Positions 1-9,165 are shown, counted from the stretch's first letter. The stretch is DNA of 16,298 bases from Fidelibacterota bacterium (GCA_002722105.1 PBKF01000039.1:20399-36696); one strand, 5' to 3'. Notes: a model not told the origin generated them from the sequence alone. Translations and numbers: made by a program.

Positions 1-708
1 TTTTCTTTTATTCCTAAAATTTATGAACAAAATAGCGATGCAGTATATCTGCATATAACAAGTAATAATACAATATATGGCACTCAATATAAAGAATTGC
101 CACAAGTACTAAACCCTGATGGATTTTTAGCGGCTGATATGTCTTCAGATATTTTATCCAAACCAATGAATGTTTCAGATTTTGGTCTGATATATGCAGG
201 TGCGCAAAAAAATATGGGACCTGCAGGTGTTACATTGGTAATTATTCGGGATAATTTAGTGGGGAAAAATTATCGCGAATTACCTACCATGCTAAATTAT
301 GAGACCCATATTAAAACGGATTCCATGTTCAATACCCCACCGGTTTTTTCGGTCTTTGTTGTGAATGAAACATTGAAATGGTTGGAAAACATTGGGGGTT
401 TAAAAACCATCGAATCAATAAATCGAAATAAAGCTGAAAAACTTTATCATGAAATTGATCGTAACTCGCTATTTATGTCTCCAGTTGTAAAAGAAGACAG
501 GTCTATGATGAATATTCCATTTATTTTTACAGATACAGAAAAAAATGATAGAGATTTTATAGAATTTTGTGTAAAACGTGGACTACATACTCTAAAAGGC
601 CATCGTTCTCTTGGAGGCTTTCGTGCTTCAATTTATAATGCGATGCCGGAAGAAGGAATAGACGCCTTAATTAAAGCTATGGCTGAATATGAACAGATTA
701 ATCAATAA
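1..708 (+). CDS. serC: Phosphoserine aminotransferase, 5'-truncated
   Basis: Class V PLP-dependent aminotransferase that converts 3-phosphohydroxypyruvate and glutamate to O-phospho-L-serine in the cytosolic serine pathway. The frame is open from base 1, so the N-terminus lies outside the window. 235 residues remain of a family length near 360, so roughly 125 are missing. Family signatures are clear: [10 protein letters not shown] near the start of the fragment, ADMSSDILS, and [12 protein letters not shown], whose Lys (fragment residue 70, codon 208-210) is the expected Schiff-base lysine. The C-terminal [17 protein letters not shown] motif is typical. A TTG at 97 could be called as a start, but it is internal because recognisable SerC sequence precedes it. 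The 3' end overlaps the convergent msrA by 11 bases. Family identity is very secure. Confidence 0.96.
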   Translation, partial: FSFIPKIYEQNSDAVYLHITSNNTIYGTQYKELPQVLNPDGFLAADMSSDILSKPMNVSDFGLIYAGAQKNMGPAGVTLVIIRDNLVGKNYRELPTMLNYETHIKTDSMFNTPPVFSVFVVNETLKWLENIGGLKTIESINRNKAEKLYHEIDRNSLFMSPVVKEDRSMMNIPFIFTDTEKNDRDFIEFCVKRGLHTLKGHRSLGGFRASIYNAMPEEGIDALIKAMAEYEQINQ

Positions 709-1288
709 TTCCATTTTTTTCTAATTTGTCTAATTTGGGTTTGATAACAAATAAACAATAAGGTTGGTTTGGATTGTTGTCATAATAATTATTATGATAA
801 TCCTCAGCATCATAATAATTATTGATATCAGTGATTTCTGTAACAATAGGGTCAGGCCAATAATCAGACCGATCAGCTTCTTTTTTTGATTCAAGGGCGA
901 TGTTTTTCTGGTTTTCTGAATGATAAAAAATTACAGAACGGTACTGAGTGCCTACGTCATTGCCTTGCCTATTTAGTGTAGTGGGATCATGGGCCTGCCA
1001 AAAAATATTTAAGATTTGAGTAAAGGAAATTATTCTAGGATTGAATTCAATTTGTGCAACCTCAGCATGTCCAGTTTTACCGGTGCATATTTCATTATAG
1101 GTAGGGTTTTTGGTATGCCCTCCAGCATAACCCGGCTTTACATCGCTTACACCGTTAATGCGTTGATAAACCGCTTCTACGCACCAGAAGCATCCACCTC
1201 CTAAAGTTGTAATTTCGTTTTGATTCATGTCTTGTTGAGAAAAAAGTAAAGAAGAATAAAATAATAAAAATTGATAAAATAATTTCAA
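698..1288 (-). CDS. msrA: Peptide methionine-(S)-S-oxide reductase MsrA, probably exported
   Basis: Reduces methionine-S-sulfoxide in oxidised proteins. The 196-residue product has the catalytic GCFW motif (Cys33), the [12 protein letters not shown] and [10 protein letters not shown] stretches, [31 protein letters not shown], and a C-terminal QPYC whose Cys is a likely resolving residue. Residues 1-17 ([17 protein letters not shown]) look like a Sec signal peptide, so the enzyme probably repairs envelope proteins. The chosen start is a TTG overlapping the upstream stop as TTGA, which suggests translational coupling with the secreted protein before it. An ATG at codon 21 (1226-1228) would give a cytosolic form but would waste a convincing signal peptide. 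Family call is secure; export is inferred. Confidence 0.94.
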   Translation of the reverse strand: MKLFYQFLLFYSSLLFSQQDMNQNEITTLGGGCFWCVEAVYQRINGVSDVKPGYAGGHTKNPTYNEICTGKTGHAEVAQIEFNPRIISFTQILNIFWQAHDPTTLNRQGNDVGTQYRSVIFYHSENQKNIALESKKEADRSDYWPDPIVTEITDINNYYDAEDYHNNYYDNNPNQPYCLFVIKPKLDKLEKNGIID

Positions 1289-2229
1289 CGGCTTACAAAA
1301 TGGTTTGATAAATACCAGCCTCCACGGCTGGATTTTACCATAATCTGTGAAATACCGGATTCATTCTTGGTATATCCAAGAGGTGGGTTGACCATAATTC
1401 TATATGTCCCGGCTTCCTTAACCTGAAACGCAAATTTACCTTTCTGATCAGTTATTCTTCTCTTTGAAGAACCTGCAAGTCTTACTTCAACACCAGGGAC
1501 AGCTTTTCCAGTAATTGCATCCTTAACTGCCCCATAGATTGTAGATGGTTCCAATAGATCTTTTGGTAAATGGAGGGGAAGACCAGAACGTGCAAAAATA
1601 GGTGATGGGAAATAATCATCAATAATATGGGCCAAATTTTCATATTTACCAATTTGTGGGACATAGCACCGTGCAGGATCGTATGTTATACCATTTACTA
1701 CAATATCAATAAAACCATCCCCTTTATCATGAGCCTGTTTTGAACGAATGATTATTCTTTCTGCAAAATAACGATTGTTCACAATAGATAAATAATAAAA
1801 GACATTGCCACGAATAAAAAATGTTTCTGCTCTTGATTCAATGGCATTTTGAGTCAAGGAAGGAATTTTTTTATTATTGGGTATAGGAGATACAAGTTGG
1901 CGTATGGTGATATTATTATTTTTGTCTAATTGTTTCGGATTTAATTTGTGGGTTATGCTTTCAAAATCACGAGAAAAAAAACGTATTTTTGGTTTCCATA
2001 CATATCCTACTTCTTCAATCATAAAATTTCCATCATCATCTGTGAAGGTAGAATCTTTCAATAGATTATTACCACTTAAAATTTCAACTTTTAAATCTGG
2101 AATTGGGGTCTGATCTTTTTTATTTAATACAATACCTGATATAGTATTCAGCTGAAATTCAATTGTTTCTTTTGGCTGGGCAATTACTAGAGCAGCCATC
2201 ATTGAATTGATGTAAAAAACTCGTTTCAT
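1285..2229 (-). CDS. Secreted protein with two carboxypeptidase-regulatory-like domains
   Basis: 314 residues with a short N-terminal hydrophobic stretch (about residues 3-17), consistent with a signal peptide ending near IAQ. Two regions resemble the CarboxypepD_reg/transthyretin-like fold. One spans about residues 29-80 ([20 protein letters not shown], then [12 protein letters not shown]). The other spans about 230-300 ([20 protein letters not shown], then [11 protein letters not shown]). The part between them (about 110-225) has no family I recognise. Such domains are common in surface or periplasmic proteins of the FCB group, but function cannot be assigned. It is the first gene of a minus-strand pair with msrA, and its TGA overlaps the msrA TTG start. 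The ATG start has only a weak purine stretch upstream (GGAAC). A candidate -10 box lies just before it. Confidence 0.8.
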   Translation of the reverse strand: MKRVFYINSMMAALVIAQPKETIEFQLNTISGIVLNKKDQTPIPDLKVEILSGNNLLKDSTFTDDDGNFMIEEVGYVWKPKIRFFSRDFESITHKLNPKQLDKNNNITIRQLVSPIPNNKKIPSLTQNAIESRAETFFIRGNVFYYLSIVNNRYFAERIIIRSKQAHDKGDGFIDIVVNGITYDPARCYVPQIGKYENLAHIIDDYFPSPIFARSGLPLHLPKDLLEPSTIYGAVKDAITGKAVPGVEVRLAGSSKRRITDQKGKFAFQVKEAGTYRIMVNPPLGYTKNESGISQIMVKSSRGGWYLSNHFVSR

Positions 2230-2250
2230 TGTTCCAAATCTACAACAATT

Positions 2251-2256
2251 ATTATA
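2251..2256 (-). promoter_or_regulatory. Candidate -10 box for the minus-strand secreted protein/msrA pair
   Basis: On the minus strand a perfect TATAAT lies 21 bases before the ATG at 2229, which would place transcription start around 2244 with a very short leader. No good TTGACA-like -35 was seen at 16-18 bases spacing. Chance occurrence in an AT-rich spacer is quite possible, so this is only a candidate. Confidence 0.3.
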
Positions 2257-2309
2257 GACAGGTCATGCTTTGTAATAGGTAGTTTTTTAAGCATAGAGAC
2301 ACATAATTG

Positions 2310-2828
2310 TTACGGATTTAATTCATATAGTAGATCAGGTAAACCAGAATGTGGTTTCTTTTCTGCCCAAAACTCCTTAAAAAATTTAAGTCCTGCCTTT
2401 TCCATGAAACGGATGAAAGCTAGGTTTTTTCTCATAGCCCGTGCTACAATTTTTCGTTTTAGGAGTTTTCTCTTTTTTATCAGATGAATTGCACCTTCTG
2501 TTCCATATCCCAAACCCCAAAACTCTTTTTTTAAGCACCATCCAATTTCAATGGCATTTTTGATTTCATAGTCTGGTTCAAATTGAAACGAACCGATATA
2601 TTAATTATCATTAATTAAAAATGCGGGAAAAATCCCAAAATCAGGACCATGTGTATAGGACTTCATTATTCTTGGGATTAACTTATTTTTCACTTCTTCC
2701 ATCGTCATTGGTCTAACGAGGGTAATATATTTCATGACATCTGAATCACCCTTTAATTCAAAAAGGTATTCTAAATCATATTCAGAATATCTGCCAAAGG
2801 TTAATCTTTTTGTGTTTGTTAAGATCAT
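2310..2828 (-). pseudogene. GNAT-family acetyltransferase interrupted by one in-frame stop
   Basis: The minus-strand reading from ATG 2828 gives 75 codons, then TAA (2601-2603), then 96 further sense codons in the same frame to a TAA at 2310. Across the stop the protein is continuous in GNAT style: FPAFLINDN, stop, YIGSFQFEPDYEIKNAIEIGW, then LKKEFWGLGYGTEGA. The WGLGYGTEG segment (codons 104-112) is the acetyl-CoA pyrophosphate-binding motif of the Acetyltransf_3 (RimJ/RimL-like) group, and RAMRKNLAFIRFMEKAGL is the usual C-terminal 'N.aS..v.eK.GF' region. One base change (for example GAA, CAA or AAA to TAA) explains the break. This is a recent pseudogene, a strain variant or a sequencing error. 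The acceptor substrate is unknown. The start is only 18 bases from the divergent thioesterase start. Confidence 0.85.
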
Positions 2829-2846
2829 GTCTTTTTAAGTTTAGTC

Positions 2847-3272
2847 ATGGACATGAAGAATTTAGAGCGAAAAGATTTTGATTTCTGGACTTCTATTAAT
2901 ACGCGTTGGCGAGATATGGATGCGCTGGGGCATCTGAATCATGCTACCTATTTAACCTATATGGAATCTGCCAGAGTAGATGTATATATCCAGCTTGGAT
3001 TTTCAGCAATTCGCAAAGAAATGGATAAAAGTACAATATTGGGTTCTATGAGTGTTCATTATTTAGCTCAAGTTACGCATCCTTCAAGATTAGATATTGG
3101 TCATAGAATTTGCCGAGTTGGAACAAAAAGTTTTGATTTTCTTGCAGCAGTTTTTCAGGGTGATAAAACTGTATGTAATGCATTATTCAAATTGATTGCC
3201 TTTAATTATAAATTGAATAAAACTGTTCCTGTCCCTGATAAGATCCGTGAAAACCTACGTCCGTTTGAATGA
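2847..3272 (+). CDS. Hotdog-fold acyl-CoA thioesterase (4HBT/YbgC-like)
   Basis: 141-residue single-domain hotdog thioesterase, predicted to hydrolyse an acyl-CoA thioester in the cytosol. The diagnostic N-terminal block is RWRDMDALGHLNHATYLTYM (residues 20-39). Asp25 is in the position of the catalytic Asp of the 4-hydroxybenzoyl-CoA thioesterase family, followed by GHLNH and the long helix ESARVDVY. Length is normal for the family. ATG 2847 is used; a second in-frame ATG two codons later is possible. No clear Shine-Dalgarno is visible. The stop overlaps the next gene as ATGA, implying coupled translation with the hydroxyacid dehydrogenase. The acyl substrate cannot be read from sequence. 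Confidence 0.9.
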   Translation: MDMKNLERKDFDFWTSINTRWRDMDALGHLNHATYLTYMESARVDVYIQLGFSAIRKEMDKSTILGSMSVHYLAQVTHPSRLDIGHRICRVGTKSFDFLAAVFQGDKTVCNALFKLIAFNYKLNKTVPVPDKIRENLRPFE

Positions 3273-6031
3273 AATCTCTCGCAAGCTATCTACCGCAATC
3301 AATTATTCATGATGATTTAGTTACTCGGTTGGCTTATGCCCGGGATGCAAGTATGTATCGTCTCATTCCGAAAGCCGTTACCAAACCCAAAAATGAAACA
3401 GATGTCAAAAGCCTTCTAAAATTTGGAAATGAAACAAATACACCTGTTACTTTTCGCACTGCCGGGTCTTCATTATCTGGACAATCCATTACCACTGGCA
3501 TCATAGCTGAAGTACTTTACGATTGGCAGAAATTCAAAATAGTTGATAACGGAAACTCTATTTGGTGCCAGCCAGGTGTCAATGGAGCTGTTGCTAATCA
3601 GATGTTAAGCCCATATCATAGAAAAATAGGACCGGATCCGGCTTCAATCAATACGGCACGAATTGGAGGAATTGTATCAAATAATTCATCCGGAATGGCT
3701 TGTGGGACAGAGTACAATTCTTACCATACGCTTAAGGATATTACTTTTATTCTTGTTAATGGGAACCATTATGATACAAGTCAGAATACAGCTAGAGAAC
3801 AATTTAGATATTTAGAGCCAGATCTTGCAGAAGGATTAATTGAGATCAAAAAAGAGATTGAATCCAAACCAAAATGGGTGGAAAAAATCCGTAATAAGTA
3901 TCGAATAAAAAACACAATAGGATATTCTCTTAATTCATTTTTGGATTATACCGACCCCTTAGATATTTTTTCACATTTATTAGTTGGCGCTGAAGGAACA
4001 TTGGCATTTATTTCATCTGTTATACTAAATACAATTCCTGATCCGCCACAAAAAGGTACAGGATTAATTCTTTTTAACTCACCTGAACGAGGTGGTGAGT
4101 CTGTCCCATTTTTCAGGGATTTAGGATCAGTAGCCATTGAGTTACTGGATGATCAATCACTTCGTACTGCGAAGCATTTTAAAAATCCACCTTACGATCC
4201 AAACCAAATACCAGATGATTTGACTGGGCTCTTAGTTGAATTTCAGGATAATTCTTTAGATGAGATTGAACGTTTGATTCAAGAATCAAAGTTATATACA
4301 GAAAAAGATTCATCTGTGGTATCGATGAAACTTGTTACAGATCAAAAAGGAAGAGAAACGATTTGGAAAATTCGTAAAGGTTTGTATCCTACAGTTGGGT
4401 CATTGAGACAATCTGGCACCAGTATTATTACAGAAGATATTGCAGTAGATCCAGAAAATCTAGCGGAAGCAATTCGTGATTTGAAATCAATTTTTAAAAA
4501 ACGAAATTTTATGGATGGGGTGATATTTGGTCACGCAAAAGATGGGAATCTCCATTTTATTGCTTCTGTAGACCTTGATGATGCGACTGGTGTGAAAAAT
4601 TACGAAGGATTAATGGATGATCTTGCTGAAATGACACTTGGAAAATTCAATGGGTCTTTAAAAGCAGAGCATGGCACTGGTCGAAATATGGCAGGTTTTG
4701 TTGAAGCTGAGTGGGGAGGCCCATTATACGAAATTATGTGGCGCGTAAAAAATCTTGTTGATCCGAACCATATTTTGAATCCGGATGTGTTATTAAATCG
4801 GGATGAAAAAATTCATATGAAAGATCTTAAACCAATGCCCCAGGTTCATGATGAAGTGGATAAATGTATTGAATGTGGCTTTTGTGAACGAATTTGTCCA
4901 AGTCGAGGTTTTACTTTTACACCTAGACAACGTATTGCAATAATGCGAGAAAATAATATAAATCCAATTCAAAAAAATGATTTGAAAAAATTTAATTACT
5001 ATGTTTCTGATACATGTGTTACGGATGGTTTATGTGAAATAGACTGTCCCGTAAACATAAATACAGGTAAAATGGTGAAGGATATTCGTGAAAATAGTAA
5101 TAAAGAAAGTTACTGGGTGAAATTTTTTGCTTCAAATTTTTGGTTAGCCGTTCGTTTTTTTCATTTTGGAATTAGAATTTTAAACTTAAAAATTCTAATA
5201 TTTAATCCGTATTATCTGAATATGGTTACAAAATGGTTAAATCATAACGTAAGTACTTTATTTCCAATTTGGCCAAAAGTAGGTGTTATTCCTGCTAAAA
5301 ATGATATTTTAAACTCTGGTAAAAATAAGAAAAGTCAAATTAATTCCAATCCAGACTATATTTTATTTCCTACCTGTGTCGGACGTGTTATTGCATCTGA
5401 TGATTCGGGTATGAGTTCAAGTGACTATTTATTGCAAATTACACAAAAAGTTGGTGTCAATATTCAAATCCTGGAATCATTTAATAATCATTGTTGTGGT
5501 ATGGCCTTTGAATCCAGAGGCTATAAGAATGTTGGCAAAGAGATGGCAAACAAATTACGAGAAGAATTGAGACTTTTATCAAATGATGGTAAAATTCCTA
5601 TCATATTTGATATGTCACCCTGCACACAATTTTTAAATGATCTTCACTCACATCTTACAATTCTTGATTCAATACAATTTCTAAAGGATATCAGTGATAA
5701 GCTAATAATAGAAAAATCTGAAGAACCTGTTTTTGTCCATTCTGTATGTTCTTCTCAGAAAATGGATTCTGAAAATGCATTATTTGATTTAGTCAAAAAA
5801 TGTTCTTCATCTATTGAAACTCCCACCGAACATTTTTGCTGTGGAACTGGCGGTGATAGAATTTTTCGAGTGCCGGATCTTCCAAAAAATGCCATTAGTA
5901 AAAGTATCTCAAATGCATCGGTTTCAAAAGGTGTATCATCAAGCAGAACATGTGAACTGGGATTATCTGAGCAAACAGGAATTAAATTTTCGTCGATTGA
6001 ATCATTGGTCTACAATGCCTTAAAAAAGTAA
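3269..6031 (+). CDS. FAD/Fe-S D-2-hydroxyacid dehydrogenase, YdiJ/Dld-like
   Basis: 920-residue fusion oxidoreductase expected to oxidise a D-2-hydroxyacid (D-lactate, glycolate or D-2-hydroxyglutarate) and pass electrons to the respiratory chain. Order of domains: FAD_binding_4 (about 35-210) with RTAGSSLSGQS and GPDPASINTARIGG; FAD-oxidase C-terminal domain (about 220-515) with FGHAKDGNLHF (His422, His429) and EHGTGR; a ferredoxin-like domain with C533-x2-C536-x2-C539-x3-C543-P and a second C583-x5-C589-x3-C593-P set; then two CCG-type heterodisulfide-reductase-like motifs, HCCG (741-744) and HFCCG (855-859). This is the architecture of E. coli YdiJ (about 1018 residues) and Shewanella Dld-II. 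A hydrophobic patch around 615-650 may help membrane association. ATG 3269 overlaps the thioesterase stop. The exact substrate is undetermined. Confidence 0.92.
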   Translation: MKSLASYLPQSIIHDDLVTRLAYARDASMYRLIPKAVTKPKNETDVKSLLKFGNETNTPVTFRTAGSSLSGQSITTGIIAEVLYDWQKFKIVDNGNSIWCQPGVNGAVANQMLSPYHRKIGPDPASINTARIGGIVSNNSSGMACGTEYNSYHTLKDITFILVNGNHYDTSQNTAREQFRYLEPDLAEGLIEIKKEIESKPKWVEKIRNKYRIKNTIGYSLNSFLDYTDPLDIFSHLLVGAEGTLAFISSVILNTIPDPPQKGTGLILFNSPERGGESVPFFRDLGSVAIELLDDQSLRTAKHFKNPPYDPNQIPDDLTGLLVEFQDNSLDEIERLIQESKLYTEKDSSVVSMKLVTDQKGRETIWKIRKGLYPTVGSLRQSGTSIITEDIAVDPENLAEAIRDLKSIFKKRNFMDGVIFGHAKDGNLHFIASVDLDDATGVKNYEGLMDDLAEMTLGKFNGSLKAEHGTGRNMAGFVEAEWGGPLYEIMWRVKNLVDPNHILNPDVLLNRDEKIHMKDLKPMPQVHDEVDKCIECGFCERICPSRGFTFTPRQRIAIMRENNINPIQKNDLKKFNYYVSDTCVTDGLCEIDCPVNINTGKMVKDIRENSNKESYWVKFFASNFWLAVRFFHFGIRILNLKILIFNPYYLNMVTKWLNHNVSTLFPIWPKVGVIPAKNDILNSGKNKKSQINSNPDYILFPTCVGRVIASDDSGMSSSDYLLQITQKVGVNIQILESFNNHCCGMAFESRGYKNVGKEMANKLREELRLLSNDGKIPIIFDMSPCTQFLNDLHSHLTILDSIQFLKDISDKLIIEKSEEPVFVHSVCSSQKMDSENALFDLVKKCSSSIETPTEHFCCGTGGDRIFRVPDLPKNAISKSISNASVSKGVSSSRTCELGLSEQTGIKFSSIESLVYNALKK

Positions 6032-6062
6032 TTTTTATTGAATAAAACTTGAGTCCATCAAT

Positions 6063-8330
6063 ATGTCAAAAGCATTTTCATTATTTTTTATATTATTTTT
6101 CCTTTTATTGGAACTACGGGCCGATGTAATTGCCCGTGTTATTAAAGTGGAAGGTGACGTTACCTTGCAAAGATTCGGTAAAAATTCCTTTTCGGAAAAA
6201 GCGAAATTAGGTTCACCAATTCTTAATGGAGATAAAATAAAAGTTGGAGAAGAAGGTTTCGGTGCAATCATGTACCTTGATGATAGAACTATCCTGAAAT
6301 TACGTGAGAATACCAAATTTGGATTTATGGATACACGAAACACTAGAACGGTTGATCTAGCACATGGAACATTATTGAATGATGTAAAAACGGAAGGAAG
6401 GACAAAGTCTTTTCGAATCCAAACCCCTGTATCAGTGGCAAGTGTAAAAGGAACACAATTTGCAGCTATAGTAAGTCAGGCTGGAGTGGATCAATTTGTT
6501 GGCAAGGAGGGTCTATTTGAAGTATTGAATATGATTAGTGGGCAAACAGTTTCTGTCGGCCCAGGAGAGAAGGCAATCAGTAATGCGACCGGAAATTTGA
6601 TTCAAGCACCCGCATCACTCAGTGAATATCCTACAGATCCAGAAGTAGAACCATATGAAGAGCCTGAACCACAAGAAATTGAAACCAAACAGCCGGAGCA
6701 ACAAAAGGTTCCTGAATCAACTGAAGTGCCAGATCAACCAGAAGTAAAAGAAACGCCACAGCAATCAGAGACTTCGAAAGAAGCGGATGAACGGGAAACA
6801 CCTGAAACTGAAAGTATTGAAGAAACACCTGATGTTCCCGAAGAAAGCGGTGCTTCTTCACCAGCGAAACCTTTCTCTATGGGAATGGGCGTTGGTTCAG
6901 TCACGTTGGATGGTGTTTTATATAACCAGCTTTCGCTACGTCCTGAGATTAATATAGGAAAATTTGGTATTGGTTTGGATTTGGTTTTATATATGGATTT
7001 TGAAGGGAATATTCGCACGGAAGATTGGGATGTCGCCAATGATCCTTCAAGAATACTAGATAAAATCCTTTTTATAAAATATGGGCAGAAATCTGATCCA
7101 TTATGGGCCAAATATGGTAGTATTGAAGGTATGACTTTGGGTTATGGAGGGTTATTAAATAATTATTCTAATATGATGGAATTTCCATCTGTTAGGCGGA
7201 TTGGATTAAATACTGGTTTTAATATTGGTCCTGTTGGTGGTGAACTTTTCTTTGCTAATATGAAGGACTTTTCGCGAGGTGGTACATTAACTGGTGTTAG
7301 AGCCTCCTATATTGTATCAGAAGGTTTTCCATTAACCATTGGTGTGAATTTTGTGACAGACGCAAATATGTTTTCAGGATTAAATGATGCTGATGATGAT
7401 ACCTATCCAGATATATTCGATGATTTTCCAGATAGTACTAATTTATGGAATGATACGGATGGGGATGGTATTCCGGATCCACATATTGGGTTGGACTCTT
7501 CTAGATGGGATATTGATTCAGATGGTGATAATCTATATGATTTTGGAGATTATCCTGATACATCAATTATTCTAAAAGCTACTCCATTTAGTTTAGAAGA
7601 TAATAAGGCAGTCTCCACAGGTTTTTCGTTTGATATTGGGTATCCAATATTAAAGAGTAAAACACTGAGCATGGATTTATATTCTGAATTTAATAGCTTG
7701 AGTTTTCCCGAAGCAGTAACCAAGGATTCTACATTTAATCGGATAGATCGTAGCGGGACAGGTATTACTATTCCAGGTCTAAAATTGAGCCTTTTTAATA
7801 TTCTGAATATTTCGTTTGAATACAGGATAGTAAATGGTTCTTTCGTACCAAATTTCTTTGATCAATCATATGACTTAACTCGAGTTGTTACAAATACAAT
7901 TGGTGATTCAACTTTAATTTTGACAAAAGATATGTTTACTTTTGATGAAAATAGTAATGATTTTAAATCCTCCGGTATCTTTGGTTCTACATCATTGAAC
8001 TTATTTGATCTGGCTTCATTTACTGCGTCTTTTGCAAATATGGTTGCTGATTCAGATACGATACAAAGTTTTAATGCATTTGTAAATTTAAACGCTGATA
8101 ATATTCCCAAGGTCAGCTCCGCAATGGCTTACTATCAAAGGAATAATGACGCCAACCCATTTGATTTTGAAAACCCGAGTGAAAATACCATCATGGGGTA
8201 CAGGGTCGGATATGAGATGAGTAAGGGTGTTAGTTTAATTTGGGATTTTCGTCAATTTTATCGTGATGATGGTACTGGTAAATTGGAACCTGTAAAGCAG
8301 ACCACTGTCGAGACATCATTTAATTTTTGA
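6063..8330 (+). CDS. FecR-domain protein fused to a predicted outer-membrane beta-barrel
   Basis: 755 residues. Residues 1-20 form a Sec signal peptide (SLFFILFFLLLELRA). A FecR domain covers about 45-145, including LGSPILNGDKIKVGEEGFGA, LDDRTILKLRENT and TPVSVASVKGTQFA. A Pro/Glu-rich low-complexity linker follows at about 190-265. From about 268 to the end the sequence alternates short beta-strands rich in Gly and aromatics (for example KFGIGLDLVLYMDFEG) and ends in Phe755 (ETSFNF), as outer-membrane barrels do. Residues 442-500 are an Asp-rich stretch with DxDxDG loops like thrombospondin type 3 calcium repeats (NDTDGDGIPD, DIDSDGDNLYDFGDYPD). No membrane helix separates signal and FecR parts, so the FecR domain should sit in the periplasm. 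It is not a classic anti-sigma FecR, and no sigma factor gene is nearby. Function unknown. Confidence 0.85.
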   Translation: MSKAFSLFFILFFLLLELRADVIARVIKVEGDVTLQRFGKNSFSEKAKLGSPILNGDKIKVGEEGFGAIMYLDDRTILKLRENTKFGFMDTRNTRTVDLAHGTLLNDVKTEGRTKSFRIQTPVSVASVKGTQFAAIVSQAGVDQFVGKEGLFEVLNMISGQTVSVGPGEKAISNATGNLIQAPASLSEYPTDPEVEPYEEPEPQEIETKQPEQQKVPESTEVPDQPEVKETPQQSETSKEADERETPETESIEETPDVPEESGASSPAKPFSMGMGVGSVTLDGVLYNQLSLRPEINIGKFGIGLDLVLYMDFEGNIRTEDWDVANDPSRILDKILFIKYGQKSDPLWAKYGSIEGMTLGYGGLLNNYSNMMEFPSVRRIGLNTGFNIGPVGGELFFANMKDFSRGGTLTGVRASYIVSEGFPLTIGVNFVTDANMFSGLNDADDDTYPDIFDDFPDSTNLWNDTDGDGIPDPHIGLDSSRWDIDSDGDNLYDFGDYPDTSIILKATPFSLEDNKAVSTGFSFDIGYPILKSKTLSMDLYSEFNSLSFPEAVTKDSTFNRIDRSGTGITIPGLKLSLFNILNISFEYRIVNGSFVPNFFDQSYDLTRVVTNTIGDSTLILTKDMFTFDENSNDFKSSGIFGSTSLNLFDLASFTASFANMVADSDTIQSFNAFVNLNADNIPKVSSAMAYYQRNNDANPFDFENPSENTIMGYRVGYEMSKGVSLIWDFRQFYRDDGTGKLEPVKQTTVETSFNF

Positions 8331-8341
8331 CGGTTCGTTCA

Positions 8342-9160
8342 ATGTTTAAATCAAACACATTAATTCTATTGTTCATATTTTGTATCATCCCAAGAGCAAT
8401 TTCAGGCATACCAGAGACCGAGGTTATGATTTTGAGTGGTAAGGTAGGTACGGAAATAGATGAACATGAAAATCGTTTTTACAGAGTCTTCCCGAAAGAA
8501 AAAGGATTTGTAAATGCTCAAATTCTTCGTATCAACGAAGAAAATTACCGTGTGGTGATAGTTAAGGAAATAAGAGCCGAACAGAAAACGGTAAAAAGAT
8601 TTATCAGCCAGGAAGGTTTTGATAAATTGAAAGCACATGTTGATTCTCAGCCTGAATTCACAGAAGAAGCAAAAATTGCCATGTACGAAGGACTCGATTT
8701 CTTAAGAGTTGAAAAAATTGTAAATGAAATTCCAAAGCCACAATTTGTAATCCTAAAGCATTCGGGTCAAAAAGTATTGAAGGGATCTTTATTTCTTGTA
8801 AATGAGAATATTCTGCATATTCAGACACCGACTACAATTGAGAAAGTTCATTTAAGTGATCTGGATCAGTTGTCCTATCGTTCTGATATTAAAGATTACG
8901 AGTATTTAAGACCATACTTATATGGATTGACTGGTACCACCGGATTTGCATTGGCTCAACTATATAATTCACAACGGTCAACTATTTATAATGAATACGG
9001 TTTACCACGTAATGATTTGAATCATTATACCCAATTATTTGGAATTGTAATGGGTTTGATTTTTAGTAGCGAATTGTTTGATGCTGTGAGTACATTGTTG
9101 ACACCTTCAGAGACAATTATTTTGTCAGAAGCTGAATATGAGAGAACAAATTTTAAATAA
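8342..9160 (+). CDS. Exported protein of unknown family
   Basis: 272 residues from ATG 8342. A TTG at 8327 overlapping the previous stop as TTGA would add five residues. The N-terminus (MFKSNTLILLFIFCIIPRAISG) is a convincing signal peptide or anchor. The central part (about 140-185) has a small beta-rich pattern, 'GQKVLKGSLFLVNENILHIQ' followed by HLSDLDQLSYR, which vaguely recalls SH3/LSm-like barrels. This is a weak resemblance only. Two mildly hydrophobic stretches lie near the C-terminus, YLYGLTGTTGFALAQLY and LFGIVMGLIFSSELFDAVSTLL; the second could be a membrane helix. I do not recognise the family. It directly follows the FecR-barrel gene and precedes a charged coiled-coil protein, so the three are probably one operon with an envelope role. 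Confidence 0.75.
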   Translation: MFKSNTLILLFIFCIIPRAISGIPETEVMILSGKVGTEIDEHENRFYRVFPKEKGFVNAQILRINEENYRVVIVKEIRAEQKTVKRFISQEGFDKLKAHVDSQPEFTEEAKIAMYEGLDFLRVEKIVNEIPKPQFVILKHSGQKVLKGSLFLVNENILHIQTPTTIEKVHLSDLDQLSYRSDIKDYEYLRPYLYGLTGTTGFALAQLYNSQRSTIYNEYGLPRNDLNHYTQLFGIVMGLIFSSELFDAVSTLLTPSETIILSEAEYERTNFK

Positions 9161-9165
9161 TCCAT

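Noticed and set aside
782..830. Direct repeat of an AT-rich 'cataataattatt' unit
   Set aside because: It encodes the conserved MsrA stretch [17 protein letters not shown], so the repetition comes from the protein family motif and is not a DNA repeat element.
6180..6500. FecR domain as a sign of a sigma/anti-sigma iron-uptake system
   Set aside because: There is no sigma factor, no TonB-dependent receptor and no transmembrane helix before the domain, so the classical FecR role is not supported.
6734..7111. A 125-codon open frame on the minus strand in the FecR-barrel gene
   Set aside because: It is antisense to the Pro/Glu linker and gives a Ser/Pro-rich low-complexity product; the plus-strand frame is clearly coding.
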